The notes under the pieces: generated by a model | Seen by the model: the letters and a program-made list of their open reading frames with translations, nothing else | Told to the model about the DNA's origin: nothing | Database searches by the model: none | In this document: positions 1 through 9,526 of the stretch, piece by piece | Numbering within the stretch: position 1 is the stretch's first letter | How the letters are laid out: each line of letters opens with the position of its first letter | Made by a program: the position numbers and the translations under genes | Origin: JABMOW01 sp964409335 | GTDB taxonomy: Bacteria; Fidelibacterota; Marinisomatia; SCGC-AAA003-L08; JACNLC01 | Assembly (NCBI GenBank): GCA_964409335.1 | Contig: CAYPCW010000004.1 | Location: 13,803-77,802 of the forward strand | Reading direction: 5' to 3' | DNA length: 64,000 bases

Positions 1-497
1 GATGAAAATCCCAGGACGAATGCCCCGAATGTCATTGAGATTACCGCAGAATCCGTCGTGGAACTGTAGGGCGTATAGAATGTCCAACCGGTATCTGCGC
101 CTCCGTTGATGATAGAATAAAGGGCGACACAGGCGCCGGCGACAAATACATACCAACTCATCAGGTTTAAGCGGGGTAAAGCAACGTCTTTGGCGCCGAT
201 CATCAACGGGAGCAAGATATTCCCCATCGCCGCCGGGATCGACGGAATGATAAACAAAAATATCATAATGGCGCCGTGAAGTGTGAATAAACGATTGTAA
301 ATATCGGCAGGGACAATATCTGCACCAGGATTCAATAATTCCATCCGCATGACCATGGCGATCATCCCGCCCACGAACAGAAAAATCATAATCGCAAAGA
401 GATACATCAGCCCGATCCTTTTGTGATCCAATGTGAGTAACCAGGATTTCAATCCGGTAGGCGAGTTCAAATAGTTACGTTCTGCGTAAGTACCCAT
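1..497 (-). CDS. coxA: Cytochrome c oxidase subunit I, N-terminal part (runs off the left edge)
   Basis: Subunit I of a heme-copper oxidase, the membrane core that reduces oxygen to water and pumps protons. Only the first 165 codons are in the window. The protein starts MGTYAERNY, with the ATG at 497, then has the family segment SWLLTLDHKRIGLMYL before the first membrane helix. The stretch RLFTLHGAIMIFLF carries the conserved histidine that ligates the low-spin heme, and NILLPLMIGAKDVALPRLN is the usual loop after helix II. It follows coxB by 14 bases on the same strand, so it is the last visible gene of the respiratory operon. The binuclear-centre and proton-channel residues lie outside the window, so the subtype (aa3 or caa3) is inferred from the cytochrome c domain on CoxB. 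Confidence 0.95.
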   Translation of the reverse strand, partial: MGTYAERNYLNSPTGLKSWLLTLDHKRIGLMYLFAIMIFLFVGGMIAMVMRMELLNPGADIVPADIYNRLFTLHGAIMIFLFIIPSIPAAMGNILLPLMIGAKDVALPRLNLMSWYVFVAGACVALYSIINGGADTGWTFYTPYSSTTDSAVISMTFGAFVLGFS

Positions 498-511
498 GAT
501 TTTTTTAATCC

Positions 512-1456
512 TTACTTAAGCGCTTTTATATAAGCGGCGATTCCGTCGATCTCACGGTCTGACAACTGCCCCTGGTAAGTGGGCATAACGGGTGTAAAAC
601 CATCTACGATTTTTGCCTGTGGGGATAATAAGGATTCCCGGATGTAATTTTCATCCACCACCGCCGCAGAGCCATCGGCATGTTGAACGGTGTTCCTAAA
701 AATACCCTTCAAGGTCGGACCCACCAGTCTTGCCCCGTCAATGGTATGGCAGGTGAAACAGGCTTTTTTCCGGTATAACTGTTCCCCAAGTTCTGCCAGG
801 GGTGTGGTGGTGTCTTCAACAGCGGATTCCTTCAGCCAGGCAATGTATTCATCCCTGGGCAGGACTTTCACTTTACCGATCATTTCAGAGTGACCTTTTC
901 CGCAGTATTCAGTGCAAAACAGATCGTACTCACCAGGGTCATCGGATTGGAACCAGACCTGAGAATACCGATTTGGGAGGACATCCATCTTGGTTCTGAA
1001 ATTCGGGACATAAAAACTATGGATTACATCCTGCGAAGACATCAGCAATTTCACAGGGGTTCCAACCGGGATCACCAATTCGTTGGTCATATTAATGCCT
1101 TCCGGATAATCAAAGGTCCAGAACCATTTTTGTCCCGTCACCTTGATTTCGATCGCGTCTTTCGGGATGATATTCATTTTCATGTACAGCTTAAATCCCC
1201 AAAAGAAAACCACCATCACTAAAAAGGACGGTATCACAGTCCAGACGACCTCCAGCACAAGATTCTGATCGCTGCCTGAAGTCACTTCTGCGGATGTACT
1301 CCTTTGCCGGTAACGTATGGCGAAATACATCATAATCACAACGACCAGAATGAAAATGATGCCGGTGGTGTACAGGATAAAATTGAACAGACTATCCACA
1401 TCTCCTGCAATGGTCGAGTTTGCGCCGGGCAGCATCAATGTTTCATTTTTATCCAT
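512..1456 (-). CDS. coxB: Cytochrome c oxidase subunit II with fused cytochrome c domain (caa3-type)
   Basis: Electron-entry subunit of the terminal oxidase, 314 residues. Two membrane helices lie at about residues 22-47 and 66-92. They are followed by the periplasmic cupredoxin domain with the complete CuA site: His146, then FCTEYCGKGHSEM giving Cys181, Cys185, His189 and Met192. A C-terminal monoheme domain has CFTCH at 233-237 and a likely axial Met at 291 (MPTY). Fusion of a c-type heme to subunit II is typical of caa3 oxidases, which accept electrons directly from a reductase or carrier. In Rhodothermus marinus such an oxidase associates with alternative complex III, whose genes lie immediately upstream here. 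No lipobox is obvious at the N terminus. Confidence 0.96.
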   Translation of the reverse strand: MDKNETLMLPGANSTIAGDVDSLFNFILYTTGIIFILVVVIMMYFAIRYRQRSTSAEVTSGSDQNLVLEVVWTVIPSFLVMVVFFWGFKLYMKMNIIPKDAIEIKVTGQKWFWTFDYPEGINMTNELVIPVGTPVKLLMSSQDVIHSFYVPNFRTKMDVLPNRYSQVWFQSDDPGEYDLFCTEYCGKGHSEMIGKVKVLPRDEYIAWLKESAVEDTTTPLAELGEQLYRKKACFTCHTIDGARLVGPTLKGIFRNTVQHADGSAAVVDENYIRESLLSPQAKIVDGFTPVMPTYQGQLSDREIDGIAAYIKALK

Positions 1457-1473
1457 GCCTGAGTCAATTCCTT

Positions 1474-2337
1474 TTATTGAATATTTTTCTTTTTTCGTTC
1501 ATACATCCAGTAGGTTGCGAGCATGATGATAAGGATCGCCAGTGTGACGGCTCCGCCCAATTTCATCAGATTCGCTGCGAACAATACATATCCCCTGGCA
1601 TCCGGGTCGTAGTGGAAACAGTATAAAATCAGTTTCTCAATAGTGGATCCGATCTTACCCTGTGACGCATCGATGAGCGCAAATTTTAGATCCCGCGAGG
1701 GAAATTCCAGACCGAAAAAATACCGGGAGATCACCCCTTCTCCCGTCAGAACAAAGAGGACCGCAGGATGGGCAAATTGCTTCAGGTCCTCATCATAATA
1801 GTATTTGAATCCAAGGGCATCTGCTAATGTTTTGATCTGCGGCTCATTCCCTACTAAAAAATCCCATGATTCCGGTGATATTTTTTCCGTAAACCGTTCC
1901 AGGTACAGGTCCTGTTTTCGTTTCGCCATCCCCGGGGTCTCCTCCGGGTCAATGCTCACTGTGAGAATCCGGTAACCTTCCCCGGGAAAGCGATCCATCT
2001 GGCTGACGCCATCATAGAGTCCGTCCAACACCAGAGAGCACAACATGGGGCAATCGGAATATGCCATCACCACCAGCGCAGGAACCCCCTCGGTAAAGTA
2101 GTCTTTCAATTGTACCGGTTTATTCCGGGTGTTGAAAAAGGATAAATCCAAAGGGATGTGATCTCCCAGATTTTCTTCAACATCAATCTTTAATAATCCG
2201 GGGATACTATCATTGAGCACCTGCCCCATCCCGGGGGTCTGAAATATCCCTAAAAACAAACCAAGACACACTGCCCTGTACAGTTGCCTGAAAACGTGCC
2301 AACCCGATTTAATCAAGATGAAAATCCAGGAATACAA
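1474..2337 (-). CDS. SCO1/SenC family copper chaperone for cytochrome oxidase assembly
   Basis: A thioredoxin-fold protein of 287 residues that delivers copper to, or keeps reduced, the CuA site of subunit II. It has a hydrophobic N-terminal export segment at about residues 21-36, the metal site CPMLC (Cys96 and Cys100), and the third ligand His190 in QFAHPAVLF. A C-terminal membrane helix lies at about 256-278, so the domain is probably held on the outer face of the inner membrane. The gene sits between the small membrane protein and coxB, matching its assembly role. The best start is TTG at 2337, eight bases after the upstream stop. No ATG is available near it, so the exact N terminus is uncertain. 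Confidence 0.92.
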   Translation of the reverse strand: MYSWIFILIKSGWHVFRQLYRAVCLGLFLGIFQTPGMGQVLNDSIPGLLKIDVEENLGDHIPLDLSFFNTRNKPVQLKDYFTEGVPALVVMAYSDCPMLCSLVLDGLYDGVSQMDRFPGEGYRILTVSIDPEETPGMAKRKQDLYLERFTEKISPESWDFLVGNEPQIKTLADALGFKYYYDEDLKQFAHPAVLFVLTGEGVISRYFFGLEFPSRDLKFALIDASQGKIGSTIEKLILYCFHYDPDARGYVLFAANLMKLGGAVTLAILIIMLATYWMYERKKKNIQ

Positions 2338-2345
2338 TGGGATTT

Positions 2346-2636
2346 CTATTTTTCCGCCACTACCTTTTTAATGGCTTCCTCAATTGGGATCCTGTAAATG
2401 CCTTTTTCTTTGTCGATGATGCCAAAGGTTGCGAGTTGGTGATTTTCCCGATCCCTGAGCATCGTCAGCTTTTGGGAAACGGGTTGGAGGATGTATTCGT
2501 CTATCATTTCTTCTCTGACGGTTGAAAAATATTGTGCTGAGGCGATGATGATCACAACCAAAATGGACACCGAAATAATGCCAACGGAAAAGATGGTTTT
2601 AATTGAAACGTCTGTTTTATCGTACCCGATAGACAT
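2346..2636 (-). CDS. Small single-helix membrane protein of the respiratory operon, function unknown
   Basis: A 96-residue protein starting MSIGYDKTDVS. I chose the ATG at 2636 because AGAGG lies seven bases before it, and because the longer reading (to 2750) would be buried in actF. It has one membrane helix at about residues 14-34, followed by a soluble, probably periplasmic tail that ends in YRIPIEEAIKKVVAEK. The tail ending, a glycine-isoleucine-tyrosine run followed by a proline-containing short helix, resembles small proteins found beside SCO and oxidase genes. I recall this only as a pattern and cannot name a family. Its place between actF and the SCO gene suggests an accessory or assembly subunit for alternative complex III or the oxidase. 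Confidence 0.75.
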   Translation of the reverse strand: MSIGYDKTDVSIKTIFSVGIISVSILVVIIIASAQYFSTVREEMIDEYILQPVSQKLTMLRDRENHQLATFGIIDKEKGIYRIPIEEAIKKVVAEK

Positions 2637-2643
2637 GTTACCT

Positions 2644-3819
2644 CTAGAAATTTTTATGTGAGAGGGATTTCTCAAGCATGGGATCGTGAACAGGCAGGAC
2701 AGACCGGCCGGATAACACTGCCCACACCCGCCAGAAAAACAATCCGCCAACCGCCATCATGGTGGACAGGTCCATCCAGTTGAGCTTAACGCCTTCCCGG
2801 TGAAGTTCCGGCATGACGTTCCAATGCAGATCCATCCAGTGAGACACCAGGATTACGAGTGCCATGGTAGCGAGGAGAATTAAATTCCGTTTCACTGCAC
2901 GAAACATGAGAATAAAAAAGGGCAGGAGGAACCCGGTAGTCAGCAGAAGAAGACTAAAAATTTTCCAGGTCCCTTCCCAGCGATGCCTGAACCAGATAGT
3001 TTCTTCGGGGATATTTCCATACCAGATCAGAAAGTACTGCGAGGCAGAGATGTACGCCCAGAACACCACAAAACCGAATAATAATTTACCCAGATCCTGA
3101 TTGTGTTCGGGTGTCACTTCAGACAAAAGGAGGTTCTGCCCCTTTAACACCGCGATGGTCAGGATGATCATGGCGATTCCATTCAGATAAGCGCCGCCAA
3201 ACAGGTACACTCCATAAATGGTGGAATACCAGTGAGGGTCAAGCGACATGAGCCAGTCGAACATGGCGAACGACACGGTGATCGCGTAGAATACCGTGCT
3301 CACGGCGCTGACTTTTCGCATGGAGGCAATTTCCTGCATCGATTTTGTCCGCCGGGAGATCGAAATTAGTTTATGAGAGATAAATCCCCAAATTAAAAAG
3401 TAGATCACGGTACGGATCACGAAGAAGGTGGTGTTTAAATATGGCGCTTTCATGGTCAGCATTTTATCCTGTGCCACCAGAGCTACATCGCTCCAGTGAT
3501 ACAAATCATGAATTCCAAATCCAACAGGAATCCATAAAACCGCCAGCAACGGGATGGCTGAGGCGATGGATTCTACCACATGCCTGAAAGAGACACTCCA
3601 GGCTGCACCCGTCACGTGGTGCATCAACAGGAAAAAAAGTGCGCCGAGACTGATGGTCGTCCAAAAAGCATAGGCTACCAGGTATGCAAAAAAGAATCGC
3701 TGATGGTCCTGAGTATACCCTAAAACCGACAGTAAAATGCCAATCACTCCGACGGTGATCGCCAGTTTACCAACATTGTTCGAGGGGATCATATAGTCGC
3801 TTTCGTTTCGCCGGGTCAT
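2644..3819 (-). CDS. actF: Alternative complex III subunit ActF (quinol:cytochrome c oxidoreductase membrane subunit)
   Basis: A polytopic inner-membrane protein of 391 residues with about ten predicted helices, matching the ActF family in length and order. ActF is a smaller relative of ActC (NrfD/PsrC fold) and forms part of the membrane arm of alternative complex III. That complex oxidizes menaquinol and passes electrons to cytochrome c or the caa3 oxidase. Recognisable stretches include FFLLMHHVTGAAWS and MFDWLMSLDPHWYSTIYGVY, the latter being typical of the family. The start ATG at 3819 overlaps the actE stop by four bases (ATGA), so translation is probably coupled. The assignment rests on family resemblance and on operon position directly after actE. 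Confidence 0.93.
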   Translation of the reverse strand: MTRRNESDYMIPSNNVGKLAITVGVIGILLSVLGYTQDHQRFFFAYLVAYAFWTTISLGALFFLLMHHVTGAAWSVSFRHVVESIASAIPLLAVLWIPVGFGIHDLYHWSDVALVAQDKMLTMKAPYLNTTFFVIRTVIYFLIWGFISHKLISISRRTKSMQEIASMRKVSAVSTVFYAITVSFAMFDWLMSLDPHWYSTIYGVYLFGGAYLNGIAMIILTIAVLKGQNLLLSEVTPEHNQDLGKLLFGFVVFWAYISASQYFLIWYGNIPEETIWFRHRWEGTWKIFSLLLLTTGFLLPFFILMFRAVKRNLILLATMALVILVSHWMDLHWNVMPELHREGVKLNWMDLSTMMAVGGLFFWRVWAVLSGRSVLPVHDPMLEKSLSHKNF

Positions 3820-4463
3820 CGGTTCAGTTCCTGTCTCTTATCCTCGGGAATGTCTGATAGGCGTGCATTCTGACTTTTTTGAAGCGCCCTCACGTAGGCG
3901 ACAATTGCCCAGCGGTCCGAAACCGGAATTTGGTGTTTATATGAAGGCATATTTCGAACCCCATTGGTAATCACGTCAAAAATATAGCCGTCTGGTTTTT
4001 CACGAATGAGATCCGAATGAAAAGACGTCGGTGGGATGGGATACCGGTATTGAGTAATGATCCCTTTTCCGTCTCCCACACGACTGTGACACGGCTCACA
4101 AAATATGGAATATCTTGCCTGGCCTCTGGAAAGCAGACCGGTGGTAAGATCAAGGGGATTGTTGCGTATGAGTTCACCCTGATCGTCAACCCCCCGGAAA
4201 AATGCAGGCTCATCCCGCAATTCCCCCTCGGCTACCGTACCCGGAACCGGCATTCTCATCGTCATCCCGTCTGCAAAAAAATCACTGGCGGATTGGGGAT
4301 TATAGCGGTTTTGGGAGTCCATATTCGGATTTGGATGGATCGGTGGTTTTTCAAAGGGTCTTCCCTGACAGCCCAGCGCCAGGATCACCGGGATCATCAG
4401 GGCAATGAATACGCGTTTTGGAAGTGATATCCGATGAGGGAAAAAGTTCTGCATCAATATCAT
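3816..4463 (-). CDS. actE: Alternative complex III subunit ActE, monoheme cytochrome c
   Basis: A 215-residue exported monoheme cytochrome. The N terminus is basic and hydrophobic and ends in ILALGCQG, a lipobox-like site, so the protein is probably a lipoprotein anchored on the outer face of the inner membrane. The single heme site is FCEPCH, with a likely axial methionine in NMPSYKHQIP. In alternative complex III, ActE takes electrons from the quinol-oxidizing core and hands them on. The gene overlaps actD by four bases upstream and actF by four bases downstream, which fits equal production of the subunits. The ATG at 4463 overlaps the actD stop; a second ATG three codons later is also possible. 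Confidence 0.94.
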   Translation of the reverse strand: MILMQNFFPHRISLPKRVFIALMIPVILALGCQGRPFEKPPIHPNPNMDSQNRYNPQSASDFFADGMTMRMPVPGTVAEGELRDEPAFFRGVDDQGELIRNNPLDLTTGLLSRGQARYSIFCEPCHSRVGDGKGIITQYRYPIPPTSFHSDLIREKPDGYIFDVITNGVRNMPSYKHQIPVSDRWAIVAYVRALQKSQNARLSDIPEDKRQELNR

Positions 4464-4975
4464 TCGCTTTTAATAACTTCAATATTAATAGCGCCAATGG
4501 ATTCCAAAAATCGATGGGTTTCCGTACAATCGAACCGGGGATCTTTCACATCGACACTGATAAAAAATCCATCGTCACTGACTTTGGCAAACCGTTCGGA
4601 GTAGAATAGTCCGTCGAATAATCTGGGTAATTTGCTTAAATGGAATAACCCCAGCACCGATGATAATGCGCCGGCAAGAACCATCAATCCGAAGGTAACA
4701 ATGATGAACGCCTGCCAACTGAAGTAGGGTTTCCCTGCATAAGTAAGGGGGTATGCCTTGGTGTGAACCCAGGTCTGAAGAAAAAATCCACCAATTGCAC
4801 CCAAAAGACCAAACACAAACACGATATACCCCAGGGGAGACCGGGTTAACCCCATCGCCTCATCCATCCCGTGAACGGGAAAAGGCGAATGGCAGTCAAA
4901 TCGGGTATACCCTTCGCAGTGAATTTTTTCAGCCCCGTGTAACAGCGCCGCAGGGTCTGAAAATTCGGCTAACAT
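4460..4975 (-). CDS. actD: Alternative complex III subunit ActD (DUF3341 family)
   Basis: A 171-residue membrane subunit with two helices, at about residues 47-68 and 88-110, and an N-terminal cytoplasmic portion. It has the family signature MLAEFSDPAALLHGAEKI near the start and the GYTRFDCHSPFPVHGMDEAMG segment (residues 23-43), characteristic of ActD proteins. ActD carries no cofactor; in known structures it packs against ActC and ActF. The start ATG at 4975 lies 13 bases after the actC stop. The identification is firm because both the sequence signature and the A-B-C-D-E-F order agree. Confidence 0.95.
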   Translation of the reverse strand: MLAEFSDPAALLHGAEKIHCEGYTRFDCHSPFPVHGMDEAMGLTRSPLGYIVFVFGLLGAIGGFFLQTWVHTKAYPLTYAGKPYFSWQAFIIVTFGLMVLAGALSSVLGLFHLSKLPRLFDGLFYSERFAKVSDDGFFISVDVKDPRFDCTETHRFLESIGAINIEVIKSE

Positions 4976-4988
4976 GCCATAAGTAATA

Positions 4989-6434
4989 TCAGCGGCTTTG
5001 ATGCGCTACTCCCGGTTTATCATACATGGTATGATGCGGATTTGCCTGGGGCAAGACGCCTTTGATCTCGGCCATTGAGATCATGGGAAGGAATCTGAGG
5101 AAGAGCAAAAACAGGGTAAAGAACAGACCAAAGGACCCGATCAACGTGGAAATATCCCAGATGGTGGGGGAATAGTAGTCCCAGCTTGAGGGTAAATAGT
5201 CCCTGGATAGAGAGGATGCAATAATAACAAATCGTTCGAACCACATTCCGATATTCACAAAAATCGACAGAACGAAAAGAACAGCCACATTAGTCCTCAA
5301 TTTTTTCGACCAGAACATTTGGGGAATGATTACATTGCAGGAGATCATAATCCAGTACGCCCATGCGTATGGTCCGAATGCCCGGTTAATAAAGGCAAAT
5401 TTTTCAAATTCATTCCCGCTGTACCATGAAATGAAGAATTCCATAGAATATGCATACCCAACCATCAAACCCGTCACCATAATGATTTTTGCCATTTTTT
5501 CGAGATGGTTTATGGTGATGAAGTCTTCCATATGAAATGCTTTTCGGGCGATGATCGCCAGGGTCATCACCATGGCAAATCCGGAGAAAATGGCGCCGGC
5601 AACGAAGTATGGCGGGAAGATGGTTGTATGCCAACCCGGAACGATGCTGGTCGCAAAATCAGTACTTACCACGCTATGAACCGATAGCACGAGGGGCGTG
5701 GATAACCCGGCCAGGATCAGATACCCAAGTTCGTAGTGTCTCCAGTGACGGTTGGCGCCCCGCCATCCGAGCGACAGAATACCGTAAATGATCTTTTTCG
5801 CTCTGGTTTTCGCCCTGTCCCGCAGCGTTGCAATATCCGGAACCAGCCCAACGTACCAAAACAACAGGGAAACAGTAAAATAAATACTGACGGCAAACAC
5901 GTCCCAAAGGAGGGGACTTCTGAAATTAGGCCACATACTCATCTGATTCGGGATCGGGAAAAACCAGTACAGCACCCACACCCGCCCCACATGGATCGTG
6001 GGGAATAACAATGCGCAGATGACCGCAAAAATGGTCATGGCTTCTGCAAACCGGTTAATCGACGTTCGCCATTTTTGACGGAACAAGTGCAGGACTGCAG
6101 AGATCAGGGTCCCGGCATGACCGATACCCACCCAGAACACAAAATTGACAATCGCCCATCCCCAACCAACGGGATTGTTTAATCCCCAGATACCGGTGCC
6201 TTCCCAGACTAAAAATCCGACAGAGCCCACCAATACCATCAATAGTGAAACGGAAAAGGAAAACAGCACCCACCACATTTTTGGCGTCGGTCCTTCCACA
6301 ACGCCCGCAATTCTGTTCGTCACCGATGCGAATGATTGATTCCCAGAAATTAACGGCGCGTCTTCGAACATCGGAACCGCAATATCCAGAGGGGCGTCTG
6401 CCGATTGTTTGGGTATATGATTTAATAGGCTCAC
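4989..6434 (-). CDS. actC: Alternative complex III subunit ActC, NrfD-like quinone-binding membrane subunit
   Basis: A 481-residue protein with about ten membrane helices, of the NrfD/PsrC family. ActC forms the main menaquinol site of alternative complex III on the periplasmic side. Typical stretches are WAIVNFVFWVGIGHAGTLIS (residues about 88-107) and the helix-loop with RQKWRTSINRFAEAMTIF. Histidine, aspartate and glutamate residues of the quinone pocket should lie in these helices. The start is GTG at 6434, eleven bases after the actB stop. An ATG start would lie much further in and would cut the conserved N-terminal tail, so GTG is preferred. ActD, E and F follow in order. Confidence 0.95.
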   Translation of the reverse strand: MSLLNHIPKQSADAPLDIAVPMFEDAPLISGNQSFASVTNRIAGVVEGPTPKMWWVLFSFSVSLLMVLVGSVGFLVWEGTGIWGLNNPVGWGWAIVNFVFWVGIGHAGTLISAVLHLFRQKWRTSINRFAEAMTIFAVICALLFPTIHVGRVWVLYWFFPIPNQMSMWPNFRSPLLWDVFAVSIYFTVSLLFWYVGLVPDIATLRDRAKTRAKKIIYGILSLGWRGANRHWRHYELGYLILAGLSTPLVLSVHSVVSTDFATSIVPGWHTTIFPPYFVAGAIFSGFAMVMTLAIIARKAFHMEDFITINHLEKMAKIIMVTGLMVGYAYSMEFFISWYSGNEFEKFAFINRAFGPYAWAYWIMISCNVIIPQMFWSKKLRTNVAVLFVLSIFVNIGMWFERFVIIASSLSRDYLPSSWDYYSPTIWDISTLIGSFGLFFTLFLLFLRFLPMISMAEIKGVLPQANPHHTMYDKPGVAHQSR

Positions 6435-6445
6435 CGGATTACTCG

Positions 6446-9400
6446 TTACTGAATATGTTTTTCAAAATGATTTTTATTTAATGCAGAATTCTGGTTTCTG
6501 ATTTTTGCCATGTAGGTCGTTCTGGGCCGGACATTCAACTCTCCCAGGAGCGCATAATCCCGGTTTTGTTTTTTCAATTTTGAAATTCGGCTGTCCGGGT
6601 CGTTGATATTCCCGAAGACGATGGCATCTGTTGGGCAGGTCTGCTGACATGCGGTGACGATATCGCCATCTTTCAGATCCTGGTGATTATTCTTTGCCCG
6701 TAGCTTTTCCTGGTTTATCCGTTGAACACAAAACGTGCATTTTTCCATGACTCCCCTGAATCTGACAGTCACATCCGGGTTCTGGGCGATTTTGACGATC
6801 TCAGGTAAATCCTTGGTAAAATTGTAGAAGTTGTACCGTCTGACTTTGTAGGGACAGTTATTGGCACAGTACCGGGTACCCACACATCGGTTATAGACCA
6901 TGGCATTCAGCCCTTCATCGGTGTGAACCGTAGCCGTCACCGGACAGACTTGTTCACAGGGCGCCATTTCACAATGCTGACAGGCGATGGGTTGAAATAC
7001 CATCTCAGGATCTTCCAGATCACCGGAAAAATATCGATCCAACCGGATCCAAGCCATTTCTCTGCCGCGCTCCACCTGGTCTTTTCCAACCACAGGGATA
7101 TTGTTTTCACTCTGACAGGCGATTGAGCAGGCATTACAACCGGTGCAGACGTTCAGGTCAACCGACATCCCCCATTGAAACCCCTTGTCGTAGGATTTAT
7201 CTTTCCATAATGAAAACAGATCGGGTTCCTCTACCACTTCTTTCACGAAACCCGGGTTCAGGCGGTATTCATCCAGTGAGGCTTCCCTGAGAATCGCCGG
7301 CAGCCGCTTATGGATCGCATCCGCTGCTAATTTATCCGCGTCCAAACCGTGATGGTCCTGCGTACAGGCGATGATTTGAAACCGTCCTGTACCCGTCACC
7401 CTGACACCCTGCCGGATGTCAGAATCCAGCGGTTTAAATTTATAGGCATTGACACCGACTTTATTACCGATCCGTCCGGAAGCTGTACGACCATATCCTA
7501 ATGAGAAAGTGACAGTGCTATCGGCTTGTCCGGGTAATATCCAGACGGGGCATGAGATTGATTTCCCATCGGCCGTAAATTTTGCAATCTCTTTATTTTT
7601 CAGGTGATATTTGGCGGCGGTTGAATGACTCATTACCGCCACATTATCCCATGCCACTTTAGTCACCGGGTCTGGATTTTCCATCAACCAACTATTATTG
7701 GAAAATTCACCATCCCACAAAGAAGATGAGGGGATAAAAACACATTCCAGTCCGGGAAGGTTTTGTTCAGAAATTTCCGATTTGGTAAATATATTTTTAT
7801 TCTTCAGAGCAGGACGAACCGCCTGATAATTTGAACCTGAAAACACGCCGTCATGGAGGACATGATGCCAGACCTGTTCAAAATTACCGGAGATCAGTTT
7901 TTCTCTCCAGGTAGATTGAACCAGGTCAAACCCCGGCGTCAATTCTCCGGTGGACAGCAGCGAATAAATTTCAGTCAGAGAATGACTGTCGAATAGGGGG
8001 GCGATCATGGGCTGGATCACGCTCAGGGTTCCATCGAAAGAAACGGCATCTCCCCAACTTTCCATAAAATGGGAAACCGGCAAATGCCACTCGCAGTTTT
8101 GAGCGGTCTCATTTTCACGGTCCGTGAAATGGATCGTATGTTCAACCCGGTTTAACCCTTTCAGGAATTCCCCGTTTTCGTTGGCGGTGTACGCTGGATT
8201 CCCACCCAAAATAACCAATGTTTTCACGGATCCTTTGCCAAGATCATCCACCAGTTTTTGATATTCGGTGACGGATGAATTTGCCGTGTGTTCCGGGTGG
8301 TAACAGGTAATAGTTTTTCCGTTATTCCGAAGGGCATCATTGATGGCGAATACCAATGCATGGACCTCTGCGGGCTGACGATACCCTGCCAGGACGATGC
8401 TTTTGCTTTTATGGGTCGCCAGGTCGACGGCAAGGGCTTTGATCCAGGTGATGTGATCTCTGCCAACGGTGAGGGAACTTGTGGGAAGATCGACTTCCAC
8501 AGGGATACCGAGGTTCTGCAGTTCTTTCGCCAATTCGATGGTAAAATTCATGATCTGTGCCGATGGAACTTTCAGCCGGTGATCAGCCATTGCACCCGTG
8601 ACGGTAAATCCGCTTTCGACGGCATATAACCGATTCATCGAATCCTTTTCAGACATTATCCGCCGCGCCTGTGAAAATCTTCGTGAGTTGGCAACGTTAT
8701 TTGAGTCCAGAAACAGAAAATCCGAATCCAGGGACAGGACGATTGCTGCGGATTCAAAATGGTGGACCGGCTGCAGTTTTTGACGTGAAGCGAGTTCAAT
8801 CCCCTGGTAAATCCGTTCGTCGGACACGGGATCAAAAACTGTCCAGGTGGCTTTCGGGAATTTTGATAAAAATTCCGTCTTCAGCCGGAATAATGTGGGA
8901 GATGCAAAAGCGCTGCTCAAGAGGGAAAGACCTTCACCTGCTACCGCATCGAAAGCCGTCAATTGTTCATTCCAGAACGCAGTAAAGTCTTCCCACCTGA
9001 CTTCATATCCTTTTCGGGAAGGCGCCTGTGATCTATCAGGATCATATAAATTGAGAATGGATGCCTGCATGAACGCATTGGCACTCCCCATCGAACTGCT
9101 GTGGAGCGGATTCCCCTCAATTTTTGTAGGTCTACCTTCGTGGGTCTCAACTACAATCCCCAGTGCATTCGTGCCAAATGGCATCGTGGATGCATAATTT
9201 TTTGAAACGCCGGGGATGATCTCTTCCGGTGCATTCACATAGGGGATAATTTTTTCAACAGGTCTGCGGCAGGCTGTTAACCCTGCCAGTGCGATCGAGG
9301 CGCCCATCAGACTCAGGAATTTTTTACGGGACAGTTTGTTGGGTAAATCCATGGTTCCCGGAGGAAATTCATTTTCAAGAAAGGTCTGAAATTCAGGAGA

Positions 9401-9526
9401 ATTTGCTAACTGATCATAACTACGCCAATAGGATTTACCATGAGCGGAGTCGATCAGGTTTTCACCATCCGGATCAAGCTGAAAGGCTTTTGGTGGGAAC
9501 TTCATAGGTTTGGGTTTGTCACTCAT
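6446..9526 (-). CDS. actB: Alternative complex III subunit ActB, molybdopterin-oxidoreductase-like iron-sulfur protein
   Basis: A fused protein of 1026 residues. Its first two thirds resemble a molybdopterin oxidoreductase domain that in this family has lost the metal cofactor. Its last third is a ferredoxin-like domain holding three 4Fe-4S clusters and one 3Fe-4S cluster. Visible cluster motifs are CTGCNACSIAC, CQHCEMAPCEQVCPV, CVGTRYCANNCPYK, CTFCVQR and CQQTCPTDAI. The N terminus has LSRKKFLSLMGASIALAG, a variant twin-arginine signal (RK instead of RR) seen in ActB, so it is probably exported folded with its partners. I start at the ATG at 9526, which overlaps the actA stop as ATGA. A start six codons earlier is open but would overlap actA by 22 bases. 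Confidence 0.95.
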   Translation of the reverse strand: MSDKPKPMKFPPKAFQLDPDGENLIDSAHGKSYWRSYDQLANSPEFQTFLENEFPPGTMDLPNKLSRKKFLSLMGASIALAGLTACRRPVEKIIPYVNAPEEIIPGVSKNYASTMPFGTNALGIVVETHEGRPTKIEGNPLHSSSMGSANAFMQASILNLYDPDRSQAPSRKGYEVRWEDFTAFWNEQLTAFDAVAGEGLSLLSSAFASPTLFRLKTEFLSKFPKATWTVFDPVSDERIYQGIELASRQKLQPVHHFESAAIVLSLDSDFLFLDSNNVANSRRFSQARRIMSEKDSMNRLYAVESGFTVTGAMADHRLKVPSAQIMNFTIELAKELQNLGIPVEVDLPTSSLTVGRDHITWIKALAVDLATHKSKSIVLAGYRQPAEVHALVFAINDALRNNGKTITCYHPEHTANSSVTEYQKLVDDLGKGSVKTLVILGGNPAYTANENGEFLKGLNRVEHTIHFTDRENETAQNCEWHLPVSHFMESWGDAVSFDGTLSVIQPMIAPLFDSHSLTEIYSLLSTGELTPGFDLVQSTWREKLISGNFEQVWHHVLHDGVFSGSNYQAVRPALKNKNIFTKSEISEQNLPGLECVFIPSSSLWDGEFSNNSWLMENPDPVTKVAWDNVAVMSHSTAAKYHLKNKEIAKFTADGKSISCPVWILPGQADSTVTFSLGYGRTASGRIGNKVGVNAYKFKPLDSDIRQGVRVTGTGRFQIIACTQDHHGLDADKLAADAIHKRLPAILREASLDEYRLNPGFVKEVVEEPDLFSLWKDKSYDKGFQWGMSVDLNVCTGCNACSIACQSENNIPVVGKDQVERGREMAWIRLDRYFSGDLEDPEMVFQPIACQHCEMAPCEQVCPVTATVHTDEGLNAMVYNRCVGTRYCANNCPYKVRRYNFYNFTKDLPEIVKIAQNPDVTVRFRGVMEKCTFCVQRINQEKLRAKNNHQDLKDGDIVTACQQTCPTDAIVFGNINDPDSRISKLKKQNRDYALLGELNVRPRTTYMAKIRNQNSALNKNHFEKHIQ

